A stretch of 64,000 bases of DNA, from NCBI GenBank assembly GCA_963681505.1, contig OY811977.1:4648264-4712263 (forward strand), given 5' to 3'. The DNA is from Eunapius fragilis (taxonomy: Eukaryota; Porifera; Demospongiae; Spongillida; Spongillidae). The notes below the pieces were generated by a model. It worked only from the letters and a program-made list of their open reading frames with translations. It was not told where the DNA came from and searched no databases. Shown here in pieces: positions 33,476 to 45,886 of the stretch (position 1 is its first letter; every line of letters starts with the position of its first letter). The translations under genes were made by a program, and so were the position numbers.

Positions 33476-33757
33476 TTAAAAAACAACTGCAATATTACAA
33501 ACAGCTATAGAATACATGAATTTAAAACATAAGCAGTACAAATGACTAGAAGTCACAGCAGGTGTTTGGTGGAGACACGTCTGGCCAAAATTGCCCTGGC
33601 ATAGAGGTCGACATAGTTGCGCAGCTGCTACCTTTTTGGAAATGGTTGAAAGTGCATTGATCCATTCATTGCCCCATCCCCCAAACACTTCTACACCAAA
33701 GGGATGCATGACCATCCATCTTAAACGAAAATCTTGATTGAGATATTCATAAAACAT
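33476..33757 (-). other. Possible protein-derived fragment
   Basis: The minus frame reads MHPFGVEVFGGWGNEWINAL, STISKKVAAAQLCRPLCQGN and then loses pattern. [LV]xVE[VT][FY]GGW is reminiscent of a segment near the end of reverse-transcriptase-like proteins in invertebrates, but I cannot confirm it. A related piece occurs, also reversed, at 36045-36130 inside the MULE region (GTCGACATAGCTGG, CCCCCAAACACTTCTACA). Weak evidence. Confidence 0.25.
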
Positions 33758-34990
33758 ACAGTATCAATAAATCATGACTGCTTTTAATACTCAAACCATT
33801 ACCAGTTCGTGTATCGATAAGAGGATATCTTGATCTAGCATATTTTTAATGATAAACCATGCTAAACCATGAACGCCACTCCACTGTGAGATTTCACAAT
33901 CCACTTATGATAATTATTGTAATCAAATATGTCAAATGAACCTTTTCTAATCAATTTATCTTGCATGTTCTGAGAACCTCTCAAAAGATAAGTGCTGACA
34001 ACAATAGCATCATTAAAAACTTTAACTAGTTTTGCAAGTTCTTGATCTTAAGCAAATTTTTGGATTGAGAAATCAACAATACAGTATCAATACAATTCTT
34101 ATAACGACTTAAAACCCTCGTACCATTACTAGTTAGATAATTAGGATAAGATCTTATCGACAATTGATTTTATTGTAAACAACCCATAATTTTCACATTT
34201 AGATATACACAATACATGAAGTATCATTAAAATCGTTTTTTTTATTACATGGGAAAAGTATGATGAATTAATATTCTTCATTTACAGAGCCCAATAACCC
34301 CAGGAGTAGGGACATCTTTTTCGGCACCATGACCCGGTCCCAGTAGTACCTCATCTTCTGTGACTCTATGACCTCAGGAGCAGGGTCATCCCCAATCTAG
34401 CACATTAATCGATTATTAAAATCCTTCAATAACGCTAATAATTCTTTCTAGATTGAGGTATTTACAAAACATATATTCTCTAGATAATCATTTCTAATTA
34501 GGATATCTACAACAGTACTGATGTTTAATACAATAAACAGAAGTAGGTTCATCCATTGTTAGACTATGATCCCAGGAGCAGATTTATCACTTGTGGAAAC
34601 AACTCCAAGGTTAGGGTGATCCCTCGTGGCACAAAGACTCTACGAACAGGGTCATTCCAGGAGGCTCCATTACCTATGGAGTATTATTAAACCTTTCCTA
34701 GTTAGTATTATATTGTTTATCGTTAATAATCCACCATGCTAAACAATAGTGTTATTTCCACTGTGAGATATTCCCTATACACACGGTAGATTTAATCTAG
34801 CATGTTCATGGTTTATGATAAAACCACATACCATTACTGGGCAATAAATCTTATTCTATGACGATAGTATGATTTAAAATTTCATGATGCATGCTGACGC
34901 GATGAGCTATTTTACCTTGATTAAGATATTCACAATATATCATCATAATGATAACGACTTTTTATCGTCAAACCATTACTATAAAGTGTA
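33735..34990 (-). repeat. Degenerate satellite block, reverse orientation
   Basis: Repeated blocks ATTGAGATATTCA, CAATACA, TTTTAATACTCAAACCATTA, ATCTAGCA..TTCATGG and TTTATGATAAACC recur at about 120-180-bp intervals. Interspersed are variants of a second unit (CCCAGGAGCAGGGTCAT, at 34300-34390, 34570-34670) that also occurs reversed at 40540-40670. No gene. Confidence 0.8.
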
Positions 34991-35966
34991 AGGACAGTTT
35001 CCGGCATAATAAGCCTTCGCTGTATATTTTAAAAGTTAAGACTACTCCGAGATATATATAATAACATCACATGCCCATGCCACTATATAAACATGAAGTA
35101 CTGAAGTACAAGCGTCTTCGGTTACTCTCTTCAATACCGAACATGATTCGTTAAGCGATCGAAATGCGTAGTATTCATCTACCATCACCGTTCATAACAC
35201 GGAACGTACCATCGTACCGATATGGGTGCACAAATTATGTAGTCCGGACTAGCATTTGCTGTACTACTAGTAATTGGCATATAGGATTTGTATATTGGAG
35301 CCTCACCTTACACAGATGTGAAGCTGCAGGACTAGCATGTGCTGTACAGTGAATGGCATATTGAACATGTTTAGTGGAGCCTCTCAGGGGGCACCAGTCT
35401 GACAAGATATACTACCATTTGTGTGCTGATACAATTATGACTAAAGAAACGGAATATTTGCACATGTAGGACCAAACATTAAGAGAATATAAACATACCT
35501 GAATAGTTGGGAAAGAGGTTAAATATTAGGACAGTGAAAGCACAGCAACCAAAAGACAGAAAATTTCAAATGGACAAAGCATATGAATGAGTCTATGTAC
35601 CACACATCATTACATTTTACAGGGGACGTGACAAGAATAGTATCACTGCAGAAAGAGTTGGTAGAGAGACGTTTGTTGGTTTAACGGTGTGGTCCATGGG
35701 TGCGTGTACCAGCGTGCTGATGGAATGAGGACGTTTACAATATATGTGCTAGCTGAACGCAAGTCCCGACAATAAATCAGGGTTACATGAGCCTGCATGT
35801 ATCCATGGGTGCGTGTGCCAGCCGTGCTGATGGAATGAGGACGTTTACAATAGCTGATCACCGTGCACATATATATCATGGCTCTGACGTACAGTAATAG
35901 GCTATGCGTCTATAAAAGGCCACGCAATCTGAATAAGACGGGCGTTACTAAAACGCGGAACGGAAT
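34991..35966. other. Intergenic; two copies of a 48-bp motif
   Basis: CATGGGTGCGTGTACCAGCG followed by TGCTGATGGAATGAGGACGT and TTACAATA occurs at about 35695-35742 and 35803-35850, 108 bp apart. Otherwise no gene recognised. Confidence 0.6.
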
Positions 35967-36672
35967 GGAACGCCACGGAATATTCCGTTCCGTTCCGTGA
36001 CTATTCCACTGATATAGTACCTTTTTCCTTTATAACCTCGTTCTGAGGTCGACATAGCTGGTGGATACTTTTCCATAGGTTGAAGGTACATTGATAGCTT
36101 CAATTCTCCACCCCCCAAACACTTCTACAACCAAAAGGCTTACTAGATCATTATTACATAATCATACACCCACAAATAAAAAGTCAAGTCACGAGGACTG
36201 GAACTCCCTTGCCAAGATGGCTCTGACAATGGACCTGACCAAGGTGAAGTTCATCCTACTGTACATGTCCTCCATGATGGAAGGTTTAGGAGAGGAAAAG
36301 CTGATGGCAAGGTTGGATGCCAATCTAGAGAAAGTGAGATGAGCCTCCTTAAGATGACCTGCATGACTCCCTTAGTATGGCTGGGCAAAGAGGAGACGTT
36401 CCAGTGACATCAAAACTGTCCCTGTCCCACCCAGCAATGAGCACATCTGCAGGTCATGCATAAAAAATCACACTAAGAAAATAACAACAGCAACTACACA
36501 CTACAATTGTCACATAGCCATTTGGTACTGCGCTCCCATGACTTTTTTGGGACTTGAATACAAATGTCACCATGAAACCATTCCTTGCATTGACTGCAGG
36601 CAATCATAGCTTCAAGTGCCATCCTAGGCATTCTGCAAACACAATAAACCTTTATGACTTGTTTGTTCTTTA

Positions 36673-37516
36673 TCAGCGTCTTGTGCGCTGCACTGGAAAT
36701 TCTGTCATTACCCCTTCTTCAATGCACTTCATCAAGTGTTGCCTCATTTTTGCCTGACAATAAAACTTTGTTTCTGGGTGGGTTCCAAAACAGATAGAAG
36801 TGGCAAATGCAATTGCAAAAGGTCCACAATCACCACCTCCACTTTGATGCTGCACATCCACGAAGTGAACATTTATTTGGTCTGGGTAATAGTGGCTATT
36901 TGCTGCTGGACGTGTGGAGAGCACTGATGGAAAAGACTGCCATATATAAGGATTGATGCAGGATCCCCTGCTCCTATATTAGTAATAATCAACCAATGTT
37001 TCTGTGTGTTATCATGTAAGACTTGAACGTATGGTCGTCGTTGTACTGCAAAGGTCATTACCAATCCACATCCTACACTTTGAAATCCAAAAATGCCCTT
37101 GAATTGTGTAGCTAAAAGTGTCTGTGCTGTATCTATGATGGATGCATTCATCCATTGTCCAGGTGTGGTTAGAATTCTTTTTTATGCTCATATAGTTGAA
37201 ATCGTTCAATCCAAACTTTTTCATCTTCTGTACATAGGTCGTCACCATTATCTAAAGATATAGGAATGTTTGAAGTTGAGTTAGATTTAGCTGACAACGC
37301 TTTTCTTTCTCTTTCACGGGTCACCTTCGCCAAATTCATGGCCAGGTAATTTCTTGATTCAACCATTTGTTCACAATCTCCTGACACAGTAACTGGGTTA
37401 GACTTTTGATGTTCCTGGGAAGCATGCCCGCTATATGCATTTTTGTGTGTATTTGACTGACCAACAATCTCAAAACCTATGTACAAAAATACATACACCC
37501 ATGATAGATTGAGCAA
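36673..37516 (-). pseudogene. Ulp1/SENP-like C48 cysteine protease, decayed
   Basis: From 37151 the frame reads ASIIDTAQTLLATQFKGIFG, FQSVGCG and KHWLIITNIGAGDPASILIY. The second frame, overlapping near 36900, has HFVDVQHQSGGGDCGPFAIA and FATSICFG. HW (catalytic His), VQ.Q..G..DCG (Gln of the oxyanion hole and catalytic Cys) and the spacing match the C48 family, which removes SUMO-like modifiers. The position of the catalytic Asp (usually Y-D-S) is Gly here (IYGSLF), and a frameshift separates His from Cys, so it is inactive. The N-terminal piece at 37516-37169 (SRNYLAMNLAKVTRERERKA) is charged. Common cargo of MULE and KDZ transposons. Confidence 0.82.
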
Positions 37517-37544
37517 AGTCTCACAAAATAATTATAGTCCATAT

Positions 37545-38030
37545 TTACTCACTTGTACAATCCTCAGGCTGTTTCATGAGTTCATCTTGATAATTTTCAC
37601 CTTGTCGTAGCTCCACCTCATCTGTTCTAACATCTTCCCCTTCAGGTTGTCTCACATCATCAGTTCTATTATCTTCATCACCTGGTAGTTCCACCTCATT
37701 GGTGCTATCACCTTCCCCTGCTGGTAGTTTCACTTCTTCTGTTTGAGCTGCTTCATCATCTGGTGATTTCTTCTCTTCTGTTAGACTACCTCCCACACCC
37801 ACTAATTGCTTTAGCTGATCCGTTTCATTGCATTGCCTGGAGTTAAAATTAACTAAGTCATATCAACACAGTTAACGCAAAAACATAACTCACTTTCAAC
37901 ATCATTACGACGAGGACGTTTCCTGCCACTTCTCTTATCTCCCTTGCTCCTGGTGTTTTTCCGAAGCTGAGGCAGGTTAGTAATTCTACGCTCGTTAACT
38001 GCAGGGATGCCGATGCTCTTCACTGCAAGC
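37545..38030 (-). pseudogene. Acidic, low-complexity linker region of the MULE protein
   Basis: The frame at 37802-37545 is built of repeated, near-21-residue acidic units (TEEVKLPAGEGDSTNEVELP, GDEDNRTDDVRQPEGEDVRT). Upstream, at about 38025-37897, a basic stretch reads VNERRITNLPQLRKNTRSKG, DKRSGRKRPRRNDVESE, which looks like a nuclear localisation signal. Both lie between transposase and protease domains in the same orientation and probably belonged to one protein or to exons of it. Confidence 0.55.
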
Positions 38031-38183
38031 ATATGGTAGCAATCACACTTAGGACAGTGTTTCAGTTGGAAAGACTGTTACTACACTTGCTTACCAGTCG
38101 TGCCCTTTACAAGGAAAACACCTAGCTTTACATCAAAACTCACAAAACCACTTGCTATACACAACTTGGCACGATACTGAGCA

Positions 38184-39380
38184 TTACCTTTGCAAGGAGC
38201 TTGCACTCACAATTTCTTCACTGCCCTGTACGGAAGTTGTATTAGCAATTACCGTTGTGGCAGTAGTGTTTTCGTCTGCTATTTGCCCTTGCAACCTTTG
38301 AACAATTTCCTTTGGTGAACATGTTGGAAGCAATTCCATTTCCTTCAATCCAGAAACAACATCTGAGTATTGGCTCAGAACATGGTATTCCCCCATTCCT
38401 GCTAATCCTCTCCTTATTTCATTGATGTAATAAGCCTGCATCTGATAAAATGCTAGTACTGCATTGTCTATTTTAACTTCTTTCCATCCTTGCAATTCTT
38501 ACAATAAAAAATTCAAACTCTCAGATAGATTGATTATTAGTTATGCACTGTATGGGTTGTAAATATGAAGATCTTCAAGAGCCCACCTACCAGTATGTAC
38601 TGGAACATGGGGGTGTATATCTTTAAGGTAATACTTTGTGAATTCCACTGTCCCACAATTCTCCAATTTGTCAGTATATTTTTCAAGGGTAGAACAATTA
38701 AATTACCTTCGAACATCATCTAAGTAAATTGTGTTATCTGAAGATGGAGCTCCGTGTTGGTGCAGCCATTGGCGTATATCCCTAAGAATAGGATTCCAGC
38801 AAAATACAGAGCAATAATTGGAAGTTCAGATTGCACAGCCTTCATTAATGCAGCCTCCCTGTCCATTCAAGTGGAATCTTCATCTTCTTTAATGATGGCA
38901 ATCCTGAAATTAACATTCTCTGACATATAGCATTAACATATGAAGAGCTATAAACACATATCAAATTTCCGGAGAAATAATACATTTCAAATACTCTGAC
39001 ATTCAAATGCTCTGTCATTCAAGTGGTTGTGATTCTAGGAAACGAACTACTGCTACTGCCCCGTGCAAAGTACCAACCTCCGTTTGTTCAGTGTATTTGA
39101 CAAGGAACAAATAAGTTGTATTAAAATCAGATACGCCGCACTTGAATGTCCGAGCTTTGATATTACTTATCCAAAGCACTGGTACTAACTGTGAATATCA
39201 CATGCTGAAACAGGTGCATTTTTCCGTAACAAACGGCATTACCTTCTTTGATAGTGTTCAACGCTTTATACAGGTAAACGTCATCTCCATTTGGGTTCAC
39301 CGGAGGATCAGTGGTGAAATTTGCAGGTGGTGTTCGATGGATTGCTTCCACTTCACATAGAGACAGCGATTTACGACTAA
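38184..39380 (-). pseudogene. MULE-type transposase, decayed
   Basis: N-terminal piece at about 39375-39240: MEAIHRTPPANFTTDPPVNP, before a donor-like GTAATG. Core piece at about 38880-38705: DREAALMKAVQSELP, then after a one-base shift NPILRDIRQWLHQHG and NTIYLDDVRR. Next, 38700-38520: ENCGTVEFTKYYLKDIHPHV, HTGRWALEDLHIYNPYSA. C-terminal piece at 38495-38184: LQGWKEVKIDNAVLAFYQMQ, AYYINEIRRGLAGMGEYHV. The [TD]-x-E-x-A-L-x-x-A-x-x-x-x-F/L-P motif, the SES-LN-like loop and the Y-x-x-E-I-x-R-G-x-x-G-x-G-x-Y tail are the pattern of animal MULE transposases. The first catalytic Asp region was not found, and several stops occur. Confidence 0.75.
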
Positions 39381-39506
39381 ATGTTCTGCGTCCATGTCAA
39401 ATTACTTCGAGCAATGCTACAACGCGTTCACACCTTATATTTCAACGCAAGCGCATTTGTTCCGTGGAATAGTCACGGAACGGAACGGAATATTCCGTGG
39501 CGTTCC

Positions 39507-42500
39507 GTCACAAGAACACGACCGAATCGAATCGATAGGGACATGAATTCACGTAATGTGCGCGTATCGTTTCCGTGGTCCGAACCGTCTTTTGTATGGT
39601 GATGGTAGCTGAATCCCACATATTTCGATCATTTGACGAATTTTGTTCGTTGTAGATGTTAAAATAGTGGCATGGGCGGGTGGTTTGAATATTCAGGTTA
39701 TTGGAGCACAAAGAAAGAGAACTTTTGCACAGCTGTATCTCTGTGACGGATCAGGTAAAAATTAACGTACAGGTCAAAACCGAGTTTGATAGATATGGCC
39801 CGTTTGACCCGCAAGGGGTATCGGACGTTGCAACACTGACACGAAGCTAATGCTTGCCCCCAAAATCTACTTTACCTTATATAAATGACGTAGTATGGAG
39901 TTAAAAAAATAGGAAGTCAATAGCGTGTGAAATTATAGCTATTCAAACGTGAGTCATTTTCATGACTCTTCCAATATGTAGTGTAGGCTCATTTTGTCGA
40001 AAACTTACTCATATGAGGTAGAATATTAAAAAAAATTAATCTAGCATATGATAAATGATAAACAATGAATCTTATTACCGCAGTGATATTCTAGTGTCAT
40101 GCCACTTTTGACGAATAAACGACGATGGTATGGATAATCACGATTTATCGAAAAGAACATCTTCATGTGATATCCCAAAAAATATAACTTTCGATTTATT
40201 ATAAACATGTTAGATTTAAGATAAAACATACTACTTGTATTATTAATATGCTAATGTGAAAATTGCACTCATAATCTGACAGATGGTTTAACATTACTTC
40301 GTTGTTTTGCAAACAATTCGATTAAAAGTCGCAATCATGATTGCGTTGATGCAACATGTATTGTGAATAACTCATACATTGTGATTAGGAACATGCTCGA
40401 CAAAATATAGTATTTTTAACACACTTGTCGTCAGCACTTATTTGTTCATTAATCATGAACAAATATAAGTTTATTATTGATTATCATGATTTTAATACTA
40501 AGTGGTTTATGATATCTCACAGTGGAAACAAAGAGTTGGGTCATCATTTTTTGCACCATAATCCCAAGAGTATGGTCGATCCTTGTAGCATATGACCCCA
40601 GGAGCCATGACGGCTGGAGTAGGGTAATCATCCTGTGACTCCATGACACTGCTATGGTACCACAAGGGTCCTTGAAATAAGTGATATGAAGAACGCAAGA
40701 TCACTAGCTATGTTTGTACTTTCAATGTTTGACCTTATCTGCTTCTCTGTGCTCACTCAAACTGCAGGATGTGACAGTAAAGGTTGTATACATGGAAACG
40801 CTAACAATGACTGGTCTAGGATGCTACATCTACTAACAATCGACAGGGTTTCGTTGTTGGTCTTTTAAATGAAAATTTGGGGATTATTAATAACTTAGAA
40901 ACAAAACGTAAACATACTATAAGACAATGCGCTAATCAGAACGGTCCAAGTATCCGATTTCACTCTTTAAATGGCACGATGTGCAAAAAGGAGCACAGTT
41001 TTTATAAATGAGAGCTTTATTGAAGAACGGTGTTATTCATCGTTCGTAGAATGCGCAAAAACATTTAAATATAGGAAAAATTTTTAGGTGTGACTGGTTA
41101 AACGGCGCATCGTCGTCAAGCTGCAATACGTTCTGTTGCAGTGATTTATAATTCCGTGAAAATTTAGACTTGAAAGACCAATACGGAAACTTTTTGAATT
41201 ATTTGGAGACGGTAAAGATGTTTCATCTTCGACCAGTCACTATTTCTGTTGCGTATATAAGTGTATACTGACACATCATGAAGTTGGTCAACGACCAGTC
41301 ACTACTCAGAATTGTCGCGTATGTAATGTGAAACTGCCATATAACCTAAACTAACGCATCCTGCAGAACAGAGGAGCAATTCCATCAAATATGGAAGCTA
41401 AACTCTGCTTGTGTTTTCATGTCTATTAAATGATGGCAGCCATCGAGGAAACATGTAGTAATGAAAACACATCTGTTGATGTTATTACACAAAGAATCAC
41501 TTCTATTTACTTACTGAAGATTTGGATGACAGCCTAGATCGTATTTTAACTACGGTTACTAAAGAGAAATCAACGTCGAGGTTTTCATTATGAAGATAGG
41601 CAATGAAATTAATCATGATAACATATTGACGAACAAATTGTTGCGAAGTATTAATATAAAGAATGCAGAAGGATGACGATGAAAATGGTAAAACAGCAGA
41701 GGTGTTTACAGGTTACAAAACGCTCTGGAGGATTAACTCTGAAGTAAAATAATTGTACTTTTGTAACTACAACATTGACATAAAGAAATCTAACACATGG
41801 TTCTAGGCGTTCAATGTACAAATCGAGGTTGACAAAAAATCGATTTGGGTTTGACCACGGGTGTTTCAACTCTACCGCAACCTTACCACAGCACGAACAC
41901 ATTTAGGGATGCTGTTAAGTGAAGGTATTGTGTTTAATAACAAGGCCACTCGCCAATATAAACGATGTTGGGCTTTCATTATCACCATGAACTGCTCCAT
42001 TGCTGCACATTTGTAATCAGAGCCCCAAACTAATGTGTATAGTAGACAATACAATACTAAAATATCTTTTAGCACATGGTATAAATTTTTTTTTGAGAAA
42101 AACATATGGCTTTAATAAGAATCGACGGACTGTCAGTAGGTAAATAATTTGCTTGTCTCATGTTGGATACAGTCATTCTGATTGCTCTGTGACTATACCA
42201 AAATATAGACTTTGCCTGCTCTCTTTATACTCAAGGGCTGACAATTCTTAAGTACAAACAATGAGCCGAAAGACGTTTCACATTCATTTTGAAGTCCTGA
42301 ACATTCTAAATCCATGAATTCAGGATTTGCAAAATCAAGCATAACCGGTGGCAGTTACCTGCTGTTGAATTAGCCAGTATTGATGGACAGAATAGCAGCT
42401 TTTCGATTTGCAACATGATGACTGCATTCATTTCTGAATTTATGTTGGCGCTACATAAATATTTTTTGCATTTAAAAGCTGCATTTAAGGTATTTATAAG

Positions 42501-42509
42501 TTTGAAGAA
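39507..42509. other. Satellite fragments and unassigned AT-rich DNA
   Basis: 40030-40690 holds mixed-orientation satellite pieces (ATCTAGCATATGATAAATGA, AAAGTCGCAATCATGATTGC) and a reversed copy of the CCCAGGAGC unit. 41220-41330 has two copies of CGACCAGTCACTA with CGCGTAT downstream. Minus frames at 41651-42105 show no recognised motif. No supported gene. Confidence 0.5.
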
Positions 42510-43905
42510 ATTGATGTCCTTTATAGTGGCAAATATTCACTGTGAATAGAAAACAGTTCTCAAAAAGCAGTGAACTGAAAATGACACATGTCCTAGTGCC
42601 CCCTATGTCAATGTCCTTTAACCAGACCCCTTAATTATAGGCGACGGTTCCATCCATGCTGTAGCATGATCATATTTGTTATATCTAACGGACCGCAATC
42701 CATAATATCACTTGGGGTTGGGCTTTCTTTTCTGACTATGCTAGAACAACGCATGTTTCACCGTTGATTTATGTCAATTAATTAGCCAACTGAGAAGTAA
42801 GCCAAAGCTTAGGTACTTCAATTGCAGTACACAGGAGTTTAGTGTTGATATGAACATTAGCATTATATATATTTTATAAAGGCAAGTGAGAAAAAAAAAA
42901 CGGTTTAGGTATATGGTTGTATGTTCACCAATTAAAACGAAGGCAGGTCTTATAAACTACTATGCAAGCTGGATATGACTTCACTGAGCCCCGATCATTG
43001 CATCAGTTACCACCCCCCCCCCCCCCCGCAAAATAAATAAATCAAAGATGCAATCGCAAATCCAACTCCAGACACACCAGGCAGTGTTTGCATTCCATCC
43101 AATAAGATAGAAAACAATAATGATATAAAGACGTATTAAAATAAGCATTTACACAGACCAGGTACCAGTAACAAAAAGAATCACACCACACAAAATAGCA
43201 TATGCAAAAGTGTTCCTCGACTGAACAATGACAAGATTAGTAGTGTGACGTGATTGTGAAGGGTAAAAAATCAAAATTGTTGCAGGCTAACTCCCAAGGC
43301 CCAGATTAACCATAGGACTGACTAGGCTAAAATCTGGAGCTAAGCTACAGCCTATAGTCTAGGGCCACTGGCATTTGATGCGCCGTCCATGGCCAGGAAT
43401 ACTATGCCAAATGACGCAATAACTGATCAAACGGTTCTAACCCAATTTATGCAGTAGAATCTTTATTTAAAATCTGATTGATCAAATGCATTGGTGGGTG
43501 GAGGTGGGGCCCCATGCATATATGATTTTAGTCTAGTGCCCACAATGGCACAAGTATCCTAATTGAACACTGACTATCCCAATGAATTGCTAGCTACAAA
43601 TGCTAACCACTGATAAATTTTAATCCCCTGACCTTTAAGTTTTTGGGGCCAACTTCCCTCCCCCTTAGCTGGGCTTTTAACAAAACCACTGTATGTGCAC
43701 TTGAACTCACATCTATCTCGGACGGCCCGAGCTTCCCTCCCACCTCACCTTGGGGAGGGGAAGTGCTATACAAACTTGTCAAATATAGGCCCCCTGCCCC
43801 CCAAGCCAATAGACATGCCGTTTTAACCCCACCTTCCTTCTTACACGTAAGATACGTCTACCAGTTCACTACACTACATATTTTTAAAAATTCCTGAGTA
43901 AACAA
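42510..43905 (-). repeat. Long interspersed repeat, reverse copy D
   Basis: The reverse complement follows copy B from TGAACTGGTAGACGTATCTT through GTTCAGTCGAGGAACACTTT to the GTTCATATCAACACTAAACT block. Beyond that, 42510-42830 is shared only with copy E (GTGGCAAATATTCACTGTGA, CTATGTCAATGTCC). A C16 run at about 43013-43027 sits where copy A has its G run. Confidence 0.85.
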
Positions 43906-44424
43906 TAGGTTGACCAATTGCTATTCTGATAGACAAATCATCCATATGAAGATCCAGTGAAGTGACAGGCAGAGTATTTAGCCATACACATGATTCTTTG
44001 TTGCATGCAGCCAGGAGGCGAGCTTTGTAGATAAGAGTGGGTCTGTGCTTATATAAAGAAGAGTGCTGACTGTGGCTAGAACGTTTAATTAATTAAAATG
44101 TAATCACGGCAACGTACTATTTTCGTGTGGTAGCTAGCTCAGCAGCGCCTAGGAATGTTAGTTGCAACGTCCTAATGAAAGCCAGACAAGGGCCGAATTT
44201 TGAAAATAAGGGCCACCAATAAGAAATAAATAAGGAATAGATGAATTAGACGAACAAAGGAGGTGCTTTGCCCCCCCCCCCCTCCCCCCCGCTACCGCAG
44301 ACTGCAATTCCATGCAAGCTGAACATGATGGTCTTGAGCCACACATCAAGACCATGCAGTATTGGACGTACAATGGGCGTGCGTATTAGGGGAGGAGGGG
44401 GTTAATGCTGATTGCCTAATTGTC

Positions 44425-44535
44425 TAATATGATAGATTGAGATATTCCAAATACATGATTCTCAAACCATTTACCATTTCATCAATGATGACCACAAAGA
44501 TATGTTCATAGTTTATGATAAACCATTAGTGAGTA
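44425..44535. repeat. Short satellite fragment
   Basis: GATTGAGATATTCCAAATAC, TTCATAGTTTATGATAAACC and ATTAGTGAGTA match the satellite core and end at the rRNA junction. Confidence 0.6.
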
Positions 44536-44624
44536 GGGTGAAGCCAGAGGAAACTCTGGTGGAAGCTCGTAGCGATTCTGACGTGCAAATCGATCGTCAA
44601 ACTTGGGTATAGGGGCGAAAGACT

Positions 44625-44678
<54 letters not shown>

Positions 44679-44957
44679 ACCCGATGGCAGTTTCATGAGG
44701 TAAAGCGAATGATTAGAGGTCTTGGGGTTGAAACAACCTCAACCTATTCTCAAACTTTAAATGGGTGAGAAGGCCGGCTTGCTTAATTGAAGTCGGCGCT
44801 GGAATGCCTGGGTTCCAAGTGGGCCATTTTTGGTAAGCAGAACTGGCGATGCGGGATGAACCGGACGCCGGGTTAAGGTGCCCGAATCGGCGCTCATCAG
44901 ACACCATAAAAGGTGTTGGTTGATCTAGACAGCAGGACGGTGGCCATGGAAGTCGGA

Positions 44958-44993
<36 letters not shown>

Positions 44994-45879
44994 TCAACTA
45001 GCCCTGAAAATGGATGGCGCTCAAGCGCCGTACCCATACCCGGCCGTCGGGGCGAGTGGCCTGCCTCGACGAGTAGGAGGGCGCGGAGGTGGCCGAGCAG
45101 CCTCGGGCGCGAGCCCGGGTGAAGCCGCCTCTGGTGCAGATCTTGGTGGTAGTAGCAAATATTCAAACGAGAGCTTTGAAGACCGAAGTGGGGAAAGGTT
45201 CCATGTGAACAGCAGTTGGACATGGGTTAGTCGATCCTAAGAGATGGGGAAGCTCCCTGTAGCACGGTGCAACTCGCCTATCCGGGCGACCGGCACCCAC
45301 CATCGAAAGGGAATCGGGTTAATATTCCCGAACCGGGACGAGGATAAGGCCTCCCATAAAGGGGCCGGAGGCGGCAACGCGAGCGAACTCGGAGACGCCG
45401 GAGGGGACCCTGGGAAGAGTTCTCTTTTCTTCTTAACGGGTCATCACCCTGGAATCAGGTTGGCTGGAGGTAGGGTTGCATGCCCGGTAAAGCGCCACGC
45501 TTCTGGTGGCGTCCGGTGCGTTCTCTACGGCCCTTGAAAATCCGAGGGAGCGGTTCATTTTCTCGCCCGGTCGTACTCATATCCGCAGCAGGTCTCCAAG
45601 GTGAACAGCCTCTGGTTGATAGAACAATGTAGGTAAGGGAAGTCGGCAAAACAGATCCGCAACTTCGGGAAAAGGATTGGCTCTAAGGGCCGGGTCTGTC
45701 GGGCTGCCGTCGGAAGCGAGGGTCGACGAAGCGGGCTGGCGGCGGCGGACCTTCGGGCCTGCTGCAGTCGGACTGTGGAGCCGAACGTCGTGGACGTCAG
45801 CAGCTTGGTCGGCGTCCTTCGGGGCGCCGACTATTCGGCAGGCGACTAACGGCCGACTTAGAACTGGAACGGTGTGCTC
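44536..45879 (+). rRNA. 28S (large-subunit) rRNA, internal fragment
   Basis: The sequence contains conserved LSU rRNA stretches in the correct order: GGGTGAAGCCAGAGGAAACT, GGGGCGAAAGACTAATCGAA, AGCTGGTTCCCTCCGAAGTT, CTAGACAGCAGGACGGTGGC, AAGGAGTGTGTAACAACTCA and CAACTTCGGGAAAAGGATTG, ending in CTTAGAACTGGAACGGT. It covers roughly the central third of 28S, starting in the middle of domain II and stopping before the GGGAATCCGACTG and R2-target regions. Both ends drop straight into satellite-type DNA, so this is a dispersed fragment (or an assembly join), not an rDNA unit. Deviations in normally invariant stretches (GGGAAAAGG for GGGATAAGG) suggest a pseudogene. GC is far above that of the surroundings. 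Confidence 0.93.
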
Positions 45880-45886
45880 TGTAAAT

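Larger units (their letters stand above)
35967..39506 (-). mobile_element. MULE-type element with 43-bp inverted repeats and Ulp1 gene
   Basis: 35967-36009 and 39464-39506 are exact inverted copies (43 bp, GGAACGCCACGGAATATTCC, then GTTCCGTTCCGTGACTATTC and CAC), themselves rich in GGAACGGAAT iterations. Between them, on the minus strand, lie MULE transposase pieces (39380-38184) and then an acidic region and a Ulp1-like protease (38030-36673). MULEs carrying Ulp1-type cysteine proteases are known in plants and some animals. A clean 8-9-bp target duplication was not seen. The length of 3.54 kb and the missing middle of the transposase indicate internal deletion. Confidence 0.85.

Noticed and set aside
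41651..42105. Two overlapping minus frames, Cys- and hydrophobic-rich
   Set aside because: No motif or splice signal recognised; AT-rich composition alone can give such frames.
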